NCBI RefSeq assembly: GCF_014467235.1
Contig: NZ_NKHP01000006.1
Location: 146,899 to 210,898, forward strand
Source of the DNA: Xenorhabdus indica
Lineage (GTDB): Bacteria; Pseudomonadota; Gammaproteobacteria; Enterobacterales; Enterobacteriaceae
Length of the DNA stretch: 64,000 bases
Direction: 5' to 3'
Below the pieces are notes generated by a model. The model saw only the letters and a program-made list of their open reading frames with translations. It did not search any database and was not told where the DNA came from. Of this stretch, positions 42,661 through 52,141 are shown one piece after another. The position numbers and the translations under genes were made by a program. Within the stretch, counting starts at the first letter, position 1. Each line of letters begins with the position of its first letter.

Positions 42661-44127
42661 TCACAACAATCCCATCGCATTACGTATGGTAAAGAACAAA
42701 TCGGTTTGATCAGTTAAACCAACAACATTGGCTGCATAAGGGCCATAAGCGGCAACACGTAATTGTGTTCCGGTATGGTTTTGTTTGCTTTTTTCTGAAT
42801 TGCCATAGCTTACCGTGATGACTGCACCATCTTTGGTAATCAATGAGCGGGTCAATCCGGGGGATTTAACATCGGGTTCAATAATCTGGCTGGAATGGGC
42901 ATGATCAGCCGTAACAATAACTAAGGTATCTCCATATTGCTTTGCAAATTTCAAACCCACTTGTACAGCTTCATCTAATGCCACTGTTTCCCCAATTTGG
43001 GCACAAGGGTTAGCTTCATGATCTTGTTTATCAATTGAAGCACTTTCCACTTGTAAGAAGAATCCGTTCTTATTGGTTTTCAATAAATCAATCGCTTTTT
43101 CGGTCAGTTGTGCCAATGTGGGTTCAGCGGAATTGCGATGAGTGTTAATTTTACACTTCACTGGCGCTTCATTAATGTTGCCATGATAAACCGCTTTTGG
43201 CCCTTCCCAGATCACACCCATATTTCCATCATTGAACAATCCCAACAGGGGTTTTTTCTGATTGACCTCTTGAATATCATTTAATGACTTTATATCTGTT
43301 ACCCATTGATACCCTTGTTCCAGGGCTTGTTGCTTCAGAATTTTTCCTTTATTAACGCCGGATAACGATTGTTGTTCAAAACTTTTAGCACCGCCCCCCA
43401 AAGTAATATCGGGACGCGCAACTAAAAGCTGTTCCGTGATAGAACCTTTACCACCGTTTTCTAAAGCATCGATAGGGCATTTTTCCGAGGTTTCTTGTGG
43501 CCCATAGCATTTACGGTTTGTGACATGAGCATACAGCGCGGCTGGCGTAGCATCCTGAATTTCGGCAGTCGTAACATTTCCTGTCGCTTTTCCGTTTTTC
43601 TTTGCTAACTCCAGTAATGACTGATGTGCTTTACCAAAAACATCAATGCCCAACGCACCATTATAGGTTTTCGTCCCTGTTGACCATGCAGTGGCAGAAG
43701 CCGCAGAATCCGTGACATAGTTTGGTTTTTTTGTTTTTTTATTCAGAGAGTAATGCGTGTATTGGCCAGTAAAAGGCAGTGCATCGATTCCCTTAAAAAA
43801 ACCACCAGCGCCTTGTGAATAATTGCGGGCTAATGTGATTTCAGAATCCCCCATACCATCACCGATAAACAAAATAACGTTCTTCGCTTTTTTATTATTC
43901 AATGCTGTCTTAAGAGCATTCGTTTGGTCTTCGGCAAGACGGCGGGCACCGCCGAACTGGGTTATATCTCCATGAGCTAAACGGGATTCTGCCACGATGT
44001 TATCTGTATTACTGGCTCGTGCAGATAAACAGGTTCCTGACATGAATATAGCGATAATAAATAGGGTAATAGTAAGAGATAGCAAGCTTTTTGTGTAATT
44101 ACGGGAGGGTATGTGGCGGTAAAACAT
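42661..44127 (-). CDS. phoA: Alkaline phosphatase
   Basis: Periplasmic phosphomonoesterase. 488 residues from the ATG at 44127, which has AAGGA eight bases upstream; the frame extends 11 residues further without similarity. Signal segment [25 protein letters not shown]. Active-site parts: [10 protein letters not shown], nucleophile [13 protein letters not shown], metal ligands [26 protein letters not shown] and [14 protein letters not shown]. Cysteines [11 protein letters not shown] could form a disulfide. A Pho-box-like sequence precedes it. Confidence 0.95.
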   Translation of the reverse strand: MFYRHIPSRNYTKSLLSLTITLFIIAIFMSGTCLSARASNTDNIVAESRLAHGDITQFGGARRLAEDQTNALKTALNNKKAKNVILFIGDGMGDSEITLARNYSQGAGGFFKGIDALPFTGQYTHYSLNKKTKKPNYVTDSAASATAWSTGTKTYNGALGIDVFGKAHQSLLELAKKNGKATGNVTTAEIQDATPAALYAHVTNRKCYGPQETSEKCPIDALENGGKGSITEQLLVARPDITLGGGAKSFEQQSLSGVNKGKILKQQALEQGYQWVTDIKSLNDIQEVNQKKPLLGLFNDGNMGVIWEGPKAVYHGNINEAPVKCKINTHRNSAEPTLAQLTEKAIDLLKTNKNGFFLQVESASIDKQDHEANPCAQIGETVALDEAVQVGLKFAKQYGDTLVIVTADHAHSSQIIEPDVKSPGLTRSLITKDGAVITVSYGNSEKSKQNHTGTQLRVAAYGPYAANVVGLTDQTDLFFTIRNAMGLL

Positions 44128-44224
44128 AGAGTGTTCCTTACTTTCAGGAAAATTAAACAAAACACCATGAATATGAATTTATTCCCGAATAGTGAACGCT
44201 CAATGTGACATTATTGTGAAAGGC

Positions 44225-44244
44225 TGATAACACATTTATGACAA
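44225..44244 (-). promoter_or_regulatory. Pho box upstream of phoA
   Basis: On the minus strand TTGTCATAAATGTGTTATCA. The first half matches the PhoB consensus CTGTCATAAAT at 10 of 11 positions; the second half keeps only TGT. Phosphate-starvation control is inferred. Confidence 0.6.
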
Positions 44245-44315
44245 TTTCTTACAATATGTATTGTCACTATAGACATACCTGCAAATTGCAAGAAATAGCC
44301 CGGCGATTAGGCTCG

Positions 44316-44377
44316 ATATTTTTCAGGTTGCCTCATTTACACTCCCAGTGAAACAACCTGAAATCTGTTAGATATAA
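44316..44377 (-). repeat. Palindromic intergenic repeat, variant copy
   Basis: Inner arms CAGGTTG and CAACCTG, where other copies have CAAGTTG and CAACTTG. Both arms changed together, so pairing is kept. The centre differs from other copies. Confidence 0.55.
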
Positions 44378-44390
44378 CTGCCTGTTGCTA

Positions 44391-45887
44391 TCAGTACCGC
44401 ATCATGACCGATTTCAGTTCTGTGTAATGCTCAATGAATGCCTTACCAAACTCACGACCAATTCCTGAGGATTTCATACCACCAAATGGAACTGCGGGAT
44501 CAAGGAACGTGTGCATGTTAATCCATAAAATACCCGCCCGGATACGCGGGATCATGCGCATTGCCTTACTTAAGTCGTTTGTCCATAAACTGGCAGATAG
44601 GCCGAATGGCGTTGCATTCATCATGGCAATCAGTTCTTCCTCATTATCATAACTGAGGAAAGCCCCTATTGGGCCGAACGTTTCTTCTTTCATTAACGTA
44701 TCTTCGGCACTTTTCGCACGGATTACGGTTGGCATAACAAAAAAACCTTTCCCTTCCAGTGCACGTCCACCATATATGATTTCATTCCCTTCCTGACGTG
44801 CTTTTTCAAACAGAGACAGAATTTTTTCGTAATGCTCTTTGTTTGCCAAAGGTCCCATCTCTGTTGTTTCATCAAGGGGAGAACCAATCTTCATCGCAGA
44901 CAAACGTTCAGAAAGTAACTTCAAAACCGCATCCATGTGAATAGAGGGAATATAGAAACATTCCGCCGCCGCACAAATTTGCCCCTGATTCACATAACCA
45001 GCTTCTAATACTCCTTCAACAATTTTCTCTACAGACATATCTGGCAAGAAAGCTGCTGCATTTTTACCACCTAATTCCAGCGTCGTACGGAGCAAACGAC
45101 CATGCTCCATGGCAGATTTACCAATCGACATGCCAACAGGAACTGATCCGGTAAAAGTGACCTTAGCACATAGTGGATGGGCGAGTAGTTCCGCACCCAC
45201 ACCAGTACCAGAACCATTGACAATATTGATCACACCATCAGGAATTCCGGCTTCTTTCGCCAGTTCTGCTACACGCAGCATAGTTAAGGGAGTATATTCA
45301 CTGGGTTTCAGAACAATCGTACAACCACAGGCCAATGCCGCTCCCAGTTTCCAAATGGCGATCATAATCGAGAAATTCCACGGAATAATTCCGACTACCA
45401 CACCAACAGGTTCACGACGGGTAAAGGCGGTATATTGCTCCCCTTTGAACGATGGCAATGAAACATTCAGTGTTTCACCGCTTATTTTGCTCGACCAACC
45501 GGCAAAGTAGCGCAAGTATTCAGCAGAAGTACCAACCTCCAGCATACGTGATAATTGAATAGTTTTTCCTGAACACAGACTTTCAAGCTGGGCAAGTTCT
45601 TCACTATGTTTTTGCAGTAAATCCGCCAATCGAATCAGGCAGTTGCCACGTTCCATAGGAGAAGTTTGTGCCCATGAACCATGAAAAGCCGTTGATGCAG
45701 CCTCCATAGCGGCATTAGCTTCTGCCTGACTTCCGCGGTTGACAATAGCAATCACCTCATTAGATGCCGGGTTGATGACCGAAAAGGTGTTGCCTTCCTG
45801 ACCACGAACAGCTTGTCCATTGATATAATGGCCATGAGAACGTTGCAAAAACGCTGTAACGGACTCTAGCAGAGTGATTTCACTCAT
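44391..45887 (-). CDS. NAD-dependent aldehyde dehydrogenase (FeaB/PuuC-like)
   Basis: 498 residues. Complete ALDH: NAD-binding IIPWNFSIMIAIWKLGAALACGCT near 163, GSGTGVG and TFTGSVPVG near 245, general base in LELGGKN near 270, catalytic Cys in NQGQICAAAECF near 303, and C-terminal PFGGMKSSGIGREFG. Overall nearest, from memory, to E. coli phenylacetaldehyde dehydrogenase FeaB. Last gene of a three-gene operon with a cupin and an FAD amine oxidase, so it probably oxidises the aldehyde that the oxidase makes. Confidence 0.9.
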   Translation of the reverse strand: MSEITLLESVTAFLQRSHGHYINGQAVRGQEGNTFSVINPASNEVIAIVNRGSQAEANAAMEAASTAFHGSWAQTSPMERGNCLIRLADLLQKHSEELAQLESLCSGKTIQLSRMLEVGTSAEYLRYFAGWSSKISGETLNVSLPSFKGEQYTAFTRREPVGVVVGIIPWNFSIMIAIWKLGAALACGCTIVLKPSEYTPLTMLRVAELAKEAGIPDGVINIVNGSGTGVGAELLAHPLCAKVTFTGSVPVGMSIGKSAMEHGRLLRTTLELGGKNAAAFLPDMSVEKIVEGVLEAGYVNQGQICAAAECFYIPSIHMDAVLKLLSERLSAMKIGSPLDETTEMGPLANKEHYEKILSLFEKARQEGNEIIYGGRALEGKGFFVMPTVIRAKSAEDTLMKEETFGPIGAFLSYDNEEELIAMMNATPFGLSASLWTNDLSKAMRMIPRIRAGILWINMHTFLDPAVPFGGMKSSGIGREFGKAFIEHYTELKSVMMRY

Positions 45888-45902
45888 TATATTTCCCTCT
45901 TG

Positions 45903-46283
45903 TCAGTCTGAAACCTGAGCATTGACACATGCCATATAGTGTTTAACGAAGCGTTCACTGGTGATTTCCCACAAGACTTCGGTACCTTTCGCCGCAAACC
46001 ATGAGTCACCTTCGTGGTATTCGACTATCACCCCTGTTTTAACATCCGTTAGTTTTACGGAGCCTTCATAAACAGTTGCCATTTCATCAAAGGGATAAAC
46101 CATCTTAAATTTCCCTTTGGTACAAGCAAAAATACCGCAAGTCAGGTTATCCGTTGGCTCTCCGTGTATCATTGCACTGCTTGCCTGTGGATCGCCTTCT
46201 ACAACAATAGAGCCAAGATTGGTGACACTACCAATCGGCATTAGTTCAGGAAGTGCTTTATCTAACAATAACGACTTTATCAT
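45903..46283 (-). CDS. Cupin-domain protein (DUF861/EutQ-like)
   Basis: 126 residues, a single beta-barrel cupin: GIFACTKGKFKMVYPFDEMATVYEGSVKLTD, then GVIVEYHEGDSWFAAKGTEVLWEI. The metal-binding histidines of classic cupins are mostly absent (the first motif has no HxH), so it may bind a ligand rather than act as a metalloenzyme. Fifteen bases before the aldehyde dehydrogenase gene, so in the same operon. Role unknown; a sensor or accessory role in amine breakdown is possible. Confidence 0.78.
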   Translation of the reverse strand: MIKSLLLDKALPELMPIGSVTNLGSIVVEGDPQASSAMIHGEPTDNLTCGIFACTKGKFKMVYPFDEMATVYEGSVKLTDVKTGVIVEYHEGDSWFAAKGTEVLWEITSERFVKHYMACVNAQVSD

Positions 46284-46358
46284 GACTTTTACCTTTCAGA
46301 ATTTATTGTGCAAAAAAGTTCATGTGCAAAAATAGTGAAAATCGAAAAATCAATAACA

Positions 46359-47660
46359 CTAACGGCGCCCTTTCCAATAGCCTGACACTTGATGCCAAAT
46401 CTTTCCGGTAGAAAGAAGCAAATGCCTCAATTTATCTTTGCCGATAATATTAGAATGGGGGATAGAACTTAGCAGTGAATAGCGCTCAGAGCCTTCACTC
46501 ATACCTTCTGCCAGTACCTTGCAGATAATATGGCTTGGCGTCACACCAAAACCCGAATAACCTTGGACATAGAACACGTTGTTATGTTTTGGCAAGGAAC
46601 CTATTTGCGGGAAGAGATTGGCGCTACAATTCATAGGTCCACCCCAGGCTAATTCAATTTTCACATCTTTCAGGTAGGGATAAACATCCAGCATCCACTT
46701 GCGGTTCCATTCTTTTAAATCCGAAGGAATATATTCGAAATATCTTGTCGCACTACCAAATAACAATCGGTTCTCTTTGGTGACCCGGTAGTAGTTGATA
46801 ACAGGGTTGATATCACTATATGCTCCACGGATCGGGCTGATTTTTTCTATCAGTTCATCTGAGAGTTCTTCTGTCATTAACAGGAATGCGTAAGTATTAA
46901 TCGTTTTTTTGTAAATGGTTGGTTCAAGACCATTCAGAAAAGCATTGCACGCCCATAGCATTTTGCTTGCCCGCACAGAGCCCATTGCTGTATGAACGGT
47001 AACCCTTGGCCCATATTCCACACTCAAAACCTGGCTATTTTCAAAAATTTTGACACCATACTCTGTGACCGCTTTGGCTTCGCCCAACAATAGGTTCAAT
47101 GAATGAACATGCCCTCCGCCCATATGTTTCAAGGCAGACGTGTAAAGATTTGAACCAATGACTTTCTTAACTTCTGAACCAGTATAAAGTTCAATCTCTT
47201 CATCAGGACTAGCTTCCCGAAATCCTTTCAGCCAGCCACGCAGTGTCCTCTCTTGTCGGGAGTTACAACCCAGGTAACTATAACCCTGGCAGAAATCCGC
47301 CTTAATATCATATTTGGCGATCCGGTCACGAATAATTCCAGTCCCCATGTTGCTGATTTTAAATATTGTCTCCAGACCTTTCTTACCGACATGGTGTTTA
47401 ATCCGATCTAAATCATGACCAATGCCAGTCATAACTTGCCCGCCATTGCGCCCTGTTCCACCATATCCCAGAGTCATTCCTTCCAAAATCGCGATATTGG
47501 TAATGCCTTTTTCTGCCAGTTCCAGTGCAGTATTTACACCAGAAAATCCACCACCAATGATAACGACATCAACATCCAGATCTTCTGTCAATGTTGGAAA
47601 GCGAAGGTCATATTTTTTGGTTGCTGCATAGTATGTTAATGAATCGATCTGATTGTTCAT
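46359..47660 (-). CDS. FAD-dependent amine oxidoreductase (PuuB-like)
   Basis: 433 residues from the ATG at 47660 (MNNQIDSLTYYAATKKYDLRFP). A Rossmann loop for FAD, VVIIGGGFSGVNTALELAEKG, is near 38-58, with GYGGTGRNGGQVMTGIG near 76. The C-terminal YVQGYSGFGVTPSHIICKVLAEG is the DAO-fold ending. Nearest known relatives are gamma-glutamylputrescine oxidase (PuuB) and similar amine oxidases; it would give an aldehyde, ammonia and H2O2. First gene of the oxidase-cupin-dehydrogenase operon. Confidence 0.85.
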   Translation of the reverse strand: MNNQIDSLTYYAATKKYDLRFPTLTEDLDVDVVIIGGGFSGVNTALELAEKGITNIAILEGMTLGYGGTGRNGGQVMTGIGHDLDRIKHHVGKKGLETIFKISNMGTGIIRDRIAKYDIKADFCQGYSYLGCNSRQERTLRGWLKGFREASPDEEIELYTGSEVKKVIGSNLYTSALKHMGGGHVHSLNLLLGEAKAVTEYGVKIFENSQVLSVEYGPRVTVHTAMGSVRASKMLWACNAFLNGLEPTIYKKTINTYAFLLMTEELSDELIEKISPIRGAYSDINPVINYYRVTKENRLLFGSATRYFEYIPSDLKEWNRKWMLDVYPYLKDVKIELAWGGPMNCSANLFPQIGSLPKHNNVFYVQGYSGFGVTPSHIICKVLAEGMSEGSERYSLLSSIPHSNIIGKDKLRHLLLSTGKIWHQVSGYWKGRR

Positions 47661-48063
47661 ATTACACCCCGTGAGCATCAGTCCTTTCCCTGATATGCAC
47701 TGCCAACAGTTTTCTATTCAGGGACACGTATCGCATTTATTTAAAATCGTTTATTCCGGTAACATTTGTTATTCAATTGGATAACAAAAGGATACGAAAA
47801 TAAATTATTAATGTATTAATAAAATAAGAAAAGCTCATACACAAACATTTACCCTATATATGAATCATATACATTAGAAATGCTCAAATTATTTGTTATT
47901 TGTATGTTAATTAAATCACAATAATTAAAGTTATCATTAATAAGTTATGATTTTTATCATGTCATTTTGTGATGGTCAGTAGAAGAATTTTTACTGATGG
48001 TGAATTATTCTTGATATGTATATTTGAGCACCGTAATTTTTAGGTACCGTAAAAGGAATAAAT
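47661..48063. other. Divergent promoter region, amine operon / nucleoside hydrolase
   Basis: 403 bp, strongly AT-rich, between divergent genes. It holds promoters for both sides but no open frame. No regulator gene is adjacent, so the control protein is not evident. Confidence 0.45.
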
Positions 48064-49014
48064 ATGCTTCCTAAGAAAATTATCCTCGATTGTGACCCTG
48101 GTCACGATGATGCCATTGCCATGCTGCTTGCCCATGGAAACCCCGATATTGAACTCTTAGCTGTGACGACCGTTGTTGGTAACCAAACCTTAGATAAAGT
48201 TACCCGTAATGCGCTTTCCATTGCCCATATCGCTAATATCCACAATGTTCCGTTTGCTGCGGGATGCCATCGCCCATTGGTAAGAGAGATCAAAACGGCA
48301 CCTGATATTCATGGAGAAACCGGTCTGGATGGCACTGAATTACCTGAGCCTGTAATAAAACTGGACCCCCGGCATGCAGTTGACTTGATCATTGATATCA
48401 TCATGGAACATCCACCTAAAAGCGTGACGTTAGTTCCAACGGCAGGTTTGACTAATATCGCCCTTGCTGCCCGAAAAGCACCCCACATTGTCGAACGAAT
48501 AAAAGAAGTTGTATTAATGGGAGGTGGTTACCATATAGGTAACAGGAGCGCTGTTGCTGAATTTAATATCTTGATCGACCCTGAAGCTGCTCACATTGTT
48601 TTTAATGAAAAATGGCCACTAACAATGGTCGGATTAGATCTTACCCATCAAGCTCAGGCAACCCCAGAAGTACTTGAGGCAATCGCCCGGATAAAAACAC
48701 GTCCAGCTCAGTTCGTATTGGATGCACTGGAGTTTTATGGAGAAAGTTATCGGATATGGCAAGGCTTCAAGTATCCTCCAGTCCATGATCCCTGTGCAGT
48801 TGCTTATGTCATTGACCCTACAGTTATGACTACTCAAAAAGTCCCCGTAAATATCGAGATGACAGGAGCTTTAACGACAGGTATGACAGTCGCTGACTTC
48901 CGCGCTCCTCCCCCAGAAGACTGCCATACTCAAGTTGCCGTAAAGCTGGATCAAAACAAGTTTTGGCAGATGATCATTGATGCCCTAAACAATATTGGGG
49001 AGACAGCGCTCTGA
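48064..49014 (+). CDS. Ribonucleoside hydrolase (RihB-like)
   Basis: 316 residues. Hydrolyses the N-glycosidic bond of nucleosides. The Asp cluster for calcium is ILDCDPGHDDAIAML (RihB/YeiK has the same DCDPGHDDA). Further motifs are NIHGETGLDG-like DIHGETGLDG, LMGGGYHIGN, AEFNILIDPEAA, and the active-site His in PPVHDPCAVA. E. coli has rihC between ispH and dapB; that gene is missing there and this family member is here instead. Substrate preference not certain. Confidence 0.9.
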   Translation: MLPKKIILDCDPGHDDAIAMLLAHGNPDIELLAVTTVVGNQTLDKVTRNALSIAHIANIHNVPFAAGCHRPLVREIKTAPDIHGETGLDGTELPEPVIKLDPRHAVDLIIDIIMEHPPKSVTLVPTAGLTNIALAARKAPHIVERIKEVVLMGGGYHIGNRSAVAEFNILIDPEAAHIVFNEKWPLTMVGLDLTHQAQATPEVLEAIARIKTRPAQFVLDALEFYGESYRIWQGFKYPPVHDPCAVAYVIDPTVMTTQKVPVNIEMTGALTTGMTVADFRAPPPEDCHTQVAVKLDQNKFWQMIIDALNNIGETAL

Positions 49015-49138
49015 TAACATCATGCACTATATTCAATATCACCTTTGGGCATATAATTCACGAAGCCCAAAGGTGGTTTTACGCCACAGAGTTTAGACAG
49101 TCTCTTAATCATGACTAATGAGATAATTTGTAGAAATT

Positions 49139-49378
49139 TTAATTAGGAGTGACGGAAGTCTCAAAACTGAACAGTTCATTCAACTCAATTTGCAATCCAT
49201 TCGCAATGACATAAATAATTTCTAGGGTAGGATTTCTGACACCACGTTCAATGCCGCTGACATAAGTTCGATCCAAACCACATTTATCGGCAAAAGCCTC
49301 CTGCGACATCCCAGCTTCCTTCCTGAGATATCTAATTCTTTGTCCAAAAACGGATTTGATGTTGTTCGATGTTTTCAT
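49139..49378 (-). CDS. Small HTH regulator resembling restriction-modification controller (C) protein
   Basis: 79 residues, XRE family: [56 protein letters not shown]. Size and the [11 protein letters not shown] recognition helix are like C proteins that time expression of restriction genes. The upstream region on this strand carries a typical C-box. No restriction or methylase gene lies nearby, so it looks like an orphan. It is divergent from a Ner-like gene. An ordinary XRE repressor is the alternative. Confidence 0.75.
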   Translation of the reverse strand: MKTSNNIKSVFGQRIRYLRKEAGMSQEAFADKCGLDRTYVSGIERGVRNPTLEIIYVIANGLQIELNELFSFETSVTPN

Positions 49379-49396
49379 CCGATAAGTATCGATTCA

Positions 49397-49468
49397 TGTT
49401 ACTTATCCGACCACGGACTATGAGTCACATTTAAATCTTAGTTATGTTATTATGTGTGACTCATAGTC
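49397..49468. promoter_or_regulatory. C-box-like operators between the two divergent regulators
   Basis: Two inverted copies of TGTGACTCATAGTC (49416-49429 reversed, 49455-49468 forward), each containing the GACT-N3-AGTC palindrome. On the minus strand the first copy continues as CCGTGG and then GGATAAGT, the layout of classical C-boxes. One copy faces the C-like gene, the other the Ner-like gene. Confidence 0.7.
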
Positions 49469-49525
49469 TACTATTAATTCATTTCTTTTTAATTGAAAAA
49501 TGACAGGTAACAGGAGAACTTAAGA

Positions 49526-49738
49526 ATGGAAAATAAAGATTGGCATTCCGCTGATATCATCGCTGAATTGAAAAAAAGAGGCACAACATTATCAGAAGTA
49601 TCACGTACTGCCGGGTTAGCATCATCAACACTTGCCAATGCTCTACAACGCCACTGGCCAAAAGGAGAACGTCTTATAGCAGCCGCACTAGGACTTACAC
49701 CGGAAGAGATATGGCCTTCTCGTTATGAGAAAAAATGA
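49526..49738 (+). CDS. Ner/Nlp-like DNA-binding protein
   Basis: 70 residues: DWHSADIIAELKKRGTTLSEVSRTAGLASSTLANALQRHWPKGERLIAAALGLTPEEIWPSRY. This is the Ner fold of phage Mu and of the chromosomal SfsB/Nlp proteins. CAGGAGA lies upstream of the ATG. Divergent from the C-like gene across 147 bp. It may be the target of that protein and, being a DNA-binding protein itself, part of a two-gene switch. Confidence 0.82.
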   Translation: MENKDWHSADIIAELKKRGTTLSEVSRTAGLASSTLANALQRHWPKGERLIAAALGLTPEEIWPSRYEKK

Positions 49739-49749
49739 GCAAAGATGAG

Positions 49750-49768
49750 ACCCAGCATTATGCTGGGT
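49750..49768 (+). terminator. Terminator after the Ner-like gene
   Basis: ACCCAGCA-TTA-TGCTGGGT, 8-bp stem with a 3-base loop, then TCATTT, 11 bases after the stop. The T-run is weak. Confidence 0.65.
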
Positions 49769-49799
49769 TCATTTACAAATCATCAAACCTTACTGACAG

Positions 49800-50114
49800 T
49801 CAGCTAGTAAGTTTCAGGCCAATAATACCAACAATAATCAGGCCAAGACTCAATATCCTGGCAAAATTCGCAGATTCCCCCAATACCATAATACCGAAGA
49901 TCGCAGTACCTACAGCCCCAACTCCTGTCCATACCGCATAGGCAGTTCCTGCTGGTAAGTTTTTCATGGCATAAGCCAGTAACCCTACACTGACACTCAT
50001 CGCACTGATGGTAATTAGACTCGGAACCAAGCGAGAAAAGCCCTGAGTGTATTTCAGGCCCACAGCCCACACAACTTCAAGTAAACCCGCGATGAGAAGT
50101 ATCAACCAAGACAT
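49800..50114 (-). CDS. sugE: Guanidinium exporter, SMR family (SugE/Gdx)
   Basis: 104 residues, four membrane segments; the conserved Glu is in [22 protein letters not shown]. Nearly the E. coli SugE sequence. The Gdx subgroup exports guanidinium in exchange for protons. The riboswitch in its leader (50159-50201) supports guanidine as the substrate. Position beside efp-epmB is as in E. coli, though ecnAB are not here. Confidence 0.93.
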   Translation of the reverse strand: MSWLILLIAGLLEVVWAVGLKYTQGFSRLVPSLITISAMSVSVGLLAYAMKNLPAGTAYAVWTGVGAVGTAIFGIMVLGESANFARILSLGLIIVGIIGLKLTS

Positions 50115-50158
50115 GCCTTTTCACCTTATCTCTAATGGAAAATTATCCAATGAAAAGC

Positions 50159-50201
50159 GGGGCCGTCCCCAATCAGATGGCGTTTATCCAGGTCGTCCCA
50201 G
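50159..50201 (-). ncRNA. Guanidine-II (mini-ykkC) riboswitch in the sugE leader
   Basis: On the minus strand, two small hairpins: CTGGG-ACGA-CCTGG (50201 to 50188) and GGGG-ACGG-CCCC (50070-region numbering 50170 to 50159), joined by 17 bases. Paired hairpins with ACGR loops define this class, which binds guanidinium and frees the ribosome site. It ends 44 bases before the sugE ATG. Confidence 0.85.
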
Positions 50202-50276
50202 ATAACGATAAGAAATGCAACAGGATTATAACTACCAGATCAGAGAGTCGCAACGTGTAATAAAATCGAGTACAAC

Positions 50277-50317
50277 AAAAAACCGCAACCTCTAGACGAA
50301 GAGGCTACGGTTTTTTT
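50277..50317 (-). terminator. efp terminator
   Basis: AAAACCG plus ACCTCT pair with AGAGG and CGGTTTT around a short loop; flanked by A and T tracts, 18 bases after the efp stop. Confidence 0.85.
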
Positions 50318-50334
50318 AAAATAACGATACGCGA

Positions 50335-50901
50335 TTATTTAACGCGGGAAACGTATTCGTTAGAGCGGGTATCAACTTTAATGACTTCACCGATCTGTAC
50401 AAATAGAGGTACTTTCACTACCGCACCAGTGCTCAGAGTAGCGGGTTTACCACCAGTACCTGCGGTATCACCTTTCAGGCCCGGATCAGTGTCAACAATT
50501 TCCAGTTCAACAAAGTTTGGTGGAGTAACAGCGATAGGACGGCCATCCCACAGAGTCAGAATACATTCTGCCTGATCAATTAGCCATTTTGCATTGTCAC
50601 CAACGGCTTTCGCATCCGCAGCTAACTGCTCGAAAGTTTCGTTGTTCATGAAATGCCAGAATTCACCATCGTTGTACAGATAAGTCAGGTTGATATCCAT
50701 AACATCTGCACTTTCAACAGAGTCTGTTGATTTAAAAGTTTTTTCCAGCAGTTTACCAGAAATCAGCTTACGAATACGAACGCGGGCAAATGCCTGCCCT
50801 TTACCAGGTTTAACAAATTCACTGTCAAGAATAGCGCACGGCTCGCCATCTAACATGATTTTAAGACCTGAACGGAATTCATTGGTACTATAAGTAGCCA
50901 T
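50335..50901 (-). CDS. efp: Elongation factor P
   Basis: 188 residues; rescues ribosomes stalled at polyproline. The modified lysine is Lys34 in [12 protein letters not shown]. It is the site for beta-lysylation by EpmA/EpmB; epmB is encoded divergently next door. The C-terminal OB domains ([18 protein letters not shown]) are intact. Confidence 0.97.
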   Translation of the reverse strand: MATYSTNEFRSGLKIMLDGEPCAILDSEFVKPGKGQAFARVRIRKLISGKLLEKTFKSTDSVESADVMDINLTYLYNDGEFWHFMNNETFEQLAADAKAVGDNAKWLIDQAECILTLWDGRPIAVTPPNFVELEIVDTDPGLKGDTAGTGGKPATLSTGAVVKVPLFVQIGEVIKVDTRSNEYVSRVK

Positions 50902-50941
50902 GGAGATCCTCTAATTTTTAACGAAATGGCTTAGCCAAAAA

Positions 50942-51964
50942 ATGGCACACATTATAACCCAAATTCACCCTGCCAGAGAAGTCTGGCTACAACAACTTAC
51001 GGATGTTATCACTGATCCCAATGAGTTGTTGCAACTGTTGTCCCTGAGCACGCACACCATATTAAAAGAAGGCAATGAGGCGCGGCGTCTATTTCCTTTA
51101 CGTGTGCCAAGAGCATTCGTATCACGAATGAAAAAAGGCGATCCGCGGGATCCCTTATTACTACAGGTTCTGACTGCACGAGAAGAGTTTGATACTCCAA
51201 CTGGTTTTTCCACTGATCCATTAGATGAACAACATCCAGTGGTTCCCGGCTTGCTGCATAAGTATCGCAACCGCGCTTTATTACTGGTCAAAGGAGGCTG
51301 CGCGGTAAATTGCCGTTATTGTTTCCGACGCCATTTCCCTTATCAAGATAATAAAGGTAATAAAAACAACTGGCATGCAGCACTTAATTATATTGAACAG
51401 CATACTGAGCTGAATGAGATCATCTTCTCCGGTGGTGACCCGCTTATGGCAAAAGATCATGAACTGGATTGGCTAATGACTCATCTTGAATCCATCCCGC
51501 ATATTAAGCGGTTACGTATTCATACCCGCTTACCTGTCGTCATCCCCGACAGGATCACTCTTTCATTATGCAACCGCTTAGCACAATCAGATTTGCAAGT
51601 GATTATGGTAACTCATATTAACCATGCAAACGAAATTGATGATACTTTTCGCAATAGCATGATGCGATTGAAACAAGCGGGAGTAACACTGTTGAACCAA
51701 AGCGTCATGTTGCGTGATGTAAATGACGATGCTGATACTCTGGCAGAGTTAAGTAATGCGTTATTTGATGCGGGTATTTTACCTTACTATATCCATGTGC
51801 TGGATAAAGTTCAGGGAGCTGCACATTTTCTTGTCACTGATGAAGAAGCAAAATCCATTATGAGGGAGCTATTGACTAAAGTCTCCGGCTATTTGGTTCC
51901 GCGTCTGACAAGGGAAATAGGTGGCGAACCGAGTAAAACACCACTGGATTTAGGCTTAGGGTAG
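50942..51964 (+). CDS. epmB: EF-P beta-lysylation protein (lysine 2,3-aminomutase)
   Basis: 340-residue radical SAM enzyme that makes (R)-beta-lysine for EF-P. The iron-sulfur motif is Cys120-x3-Cys124-x2-Cys127 (GGCAVNCRYCFRR). GGDPLMAKD and the C-terminal GGEPSKTPLDL are conserved. It is divergent from efp across 40 bp, the usual arrangement. Confidence 0.96.
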   Translation: MAHIITQIHPAREVWLQQLTDVITDPNELLQLLSLSTHTILKEGNEARRLFPLRVPRAFVSRMKKGDPRDPLLLQVLTAREEFDTPTGFSTDPLDEQHPVVPGLLHKYRNRALLLVKGGCAVNCRYCFRRHFPYQDNKGNKNNWHAALNYIEQHTELNEIIFSGGDPLMAKDHELDWLMTHLESIPHIKRLRIHTRLPVVIPDRITLSLCNRLAQSDLQVIMVTHINHANEIDDTFRNSMMRLKQAGVTLLNQSVMLRDVNDDADTLAELSNALFDAGILPYYIHVLDKVQGAAHFLVTDEEAKSIMRELLTKVSGYLVPRLTREIGGEPSKTPLDLGLG

Positions 51965-52141
51965 CATTCACCCATCAAGATGATGTTCAGCCATCACTGA
52001 TTCAATAAACTCACCGTCGAAAATATGTCATAATGGGCAGTGCACAGAAATTCAAACGATCAGATCATCGTGTTACAAAACGTTTTTCTGGACATTGCCC
52101 AAACTGCATCATGTTCTTTTGTTGTGCCTTCTTACTGGTGC

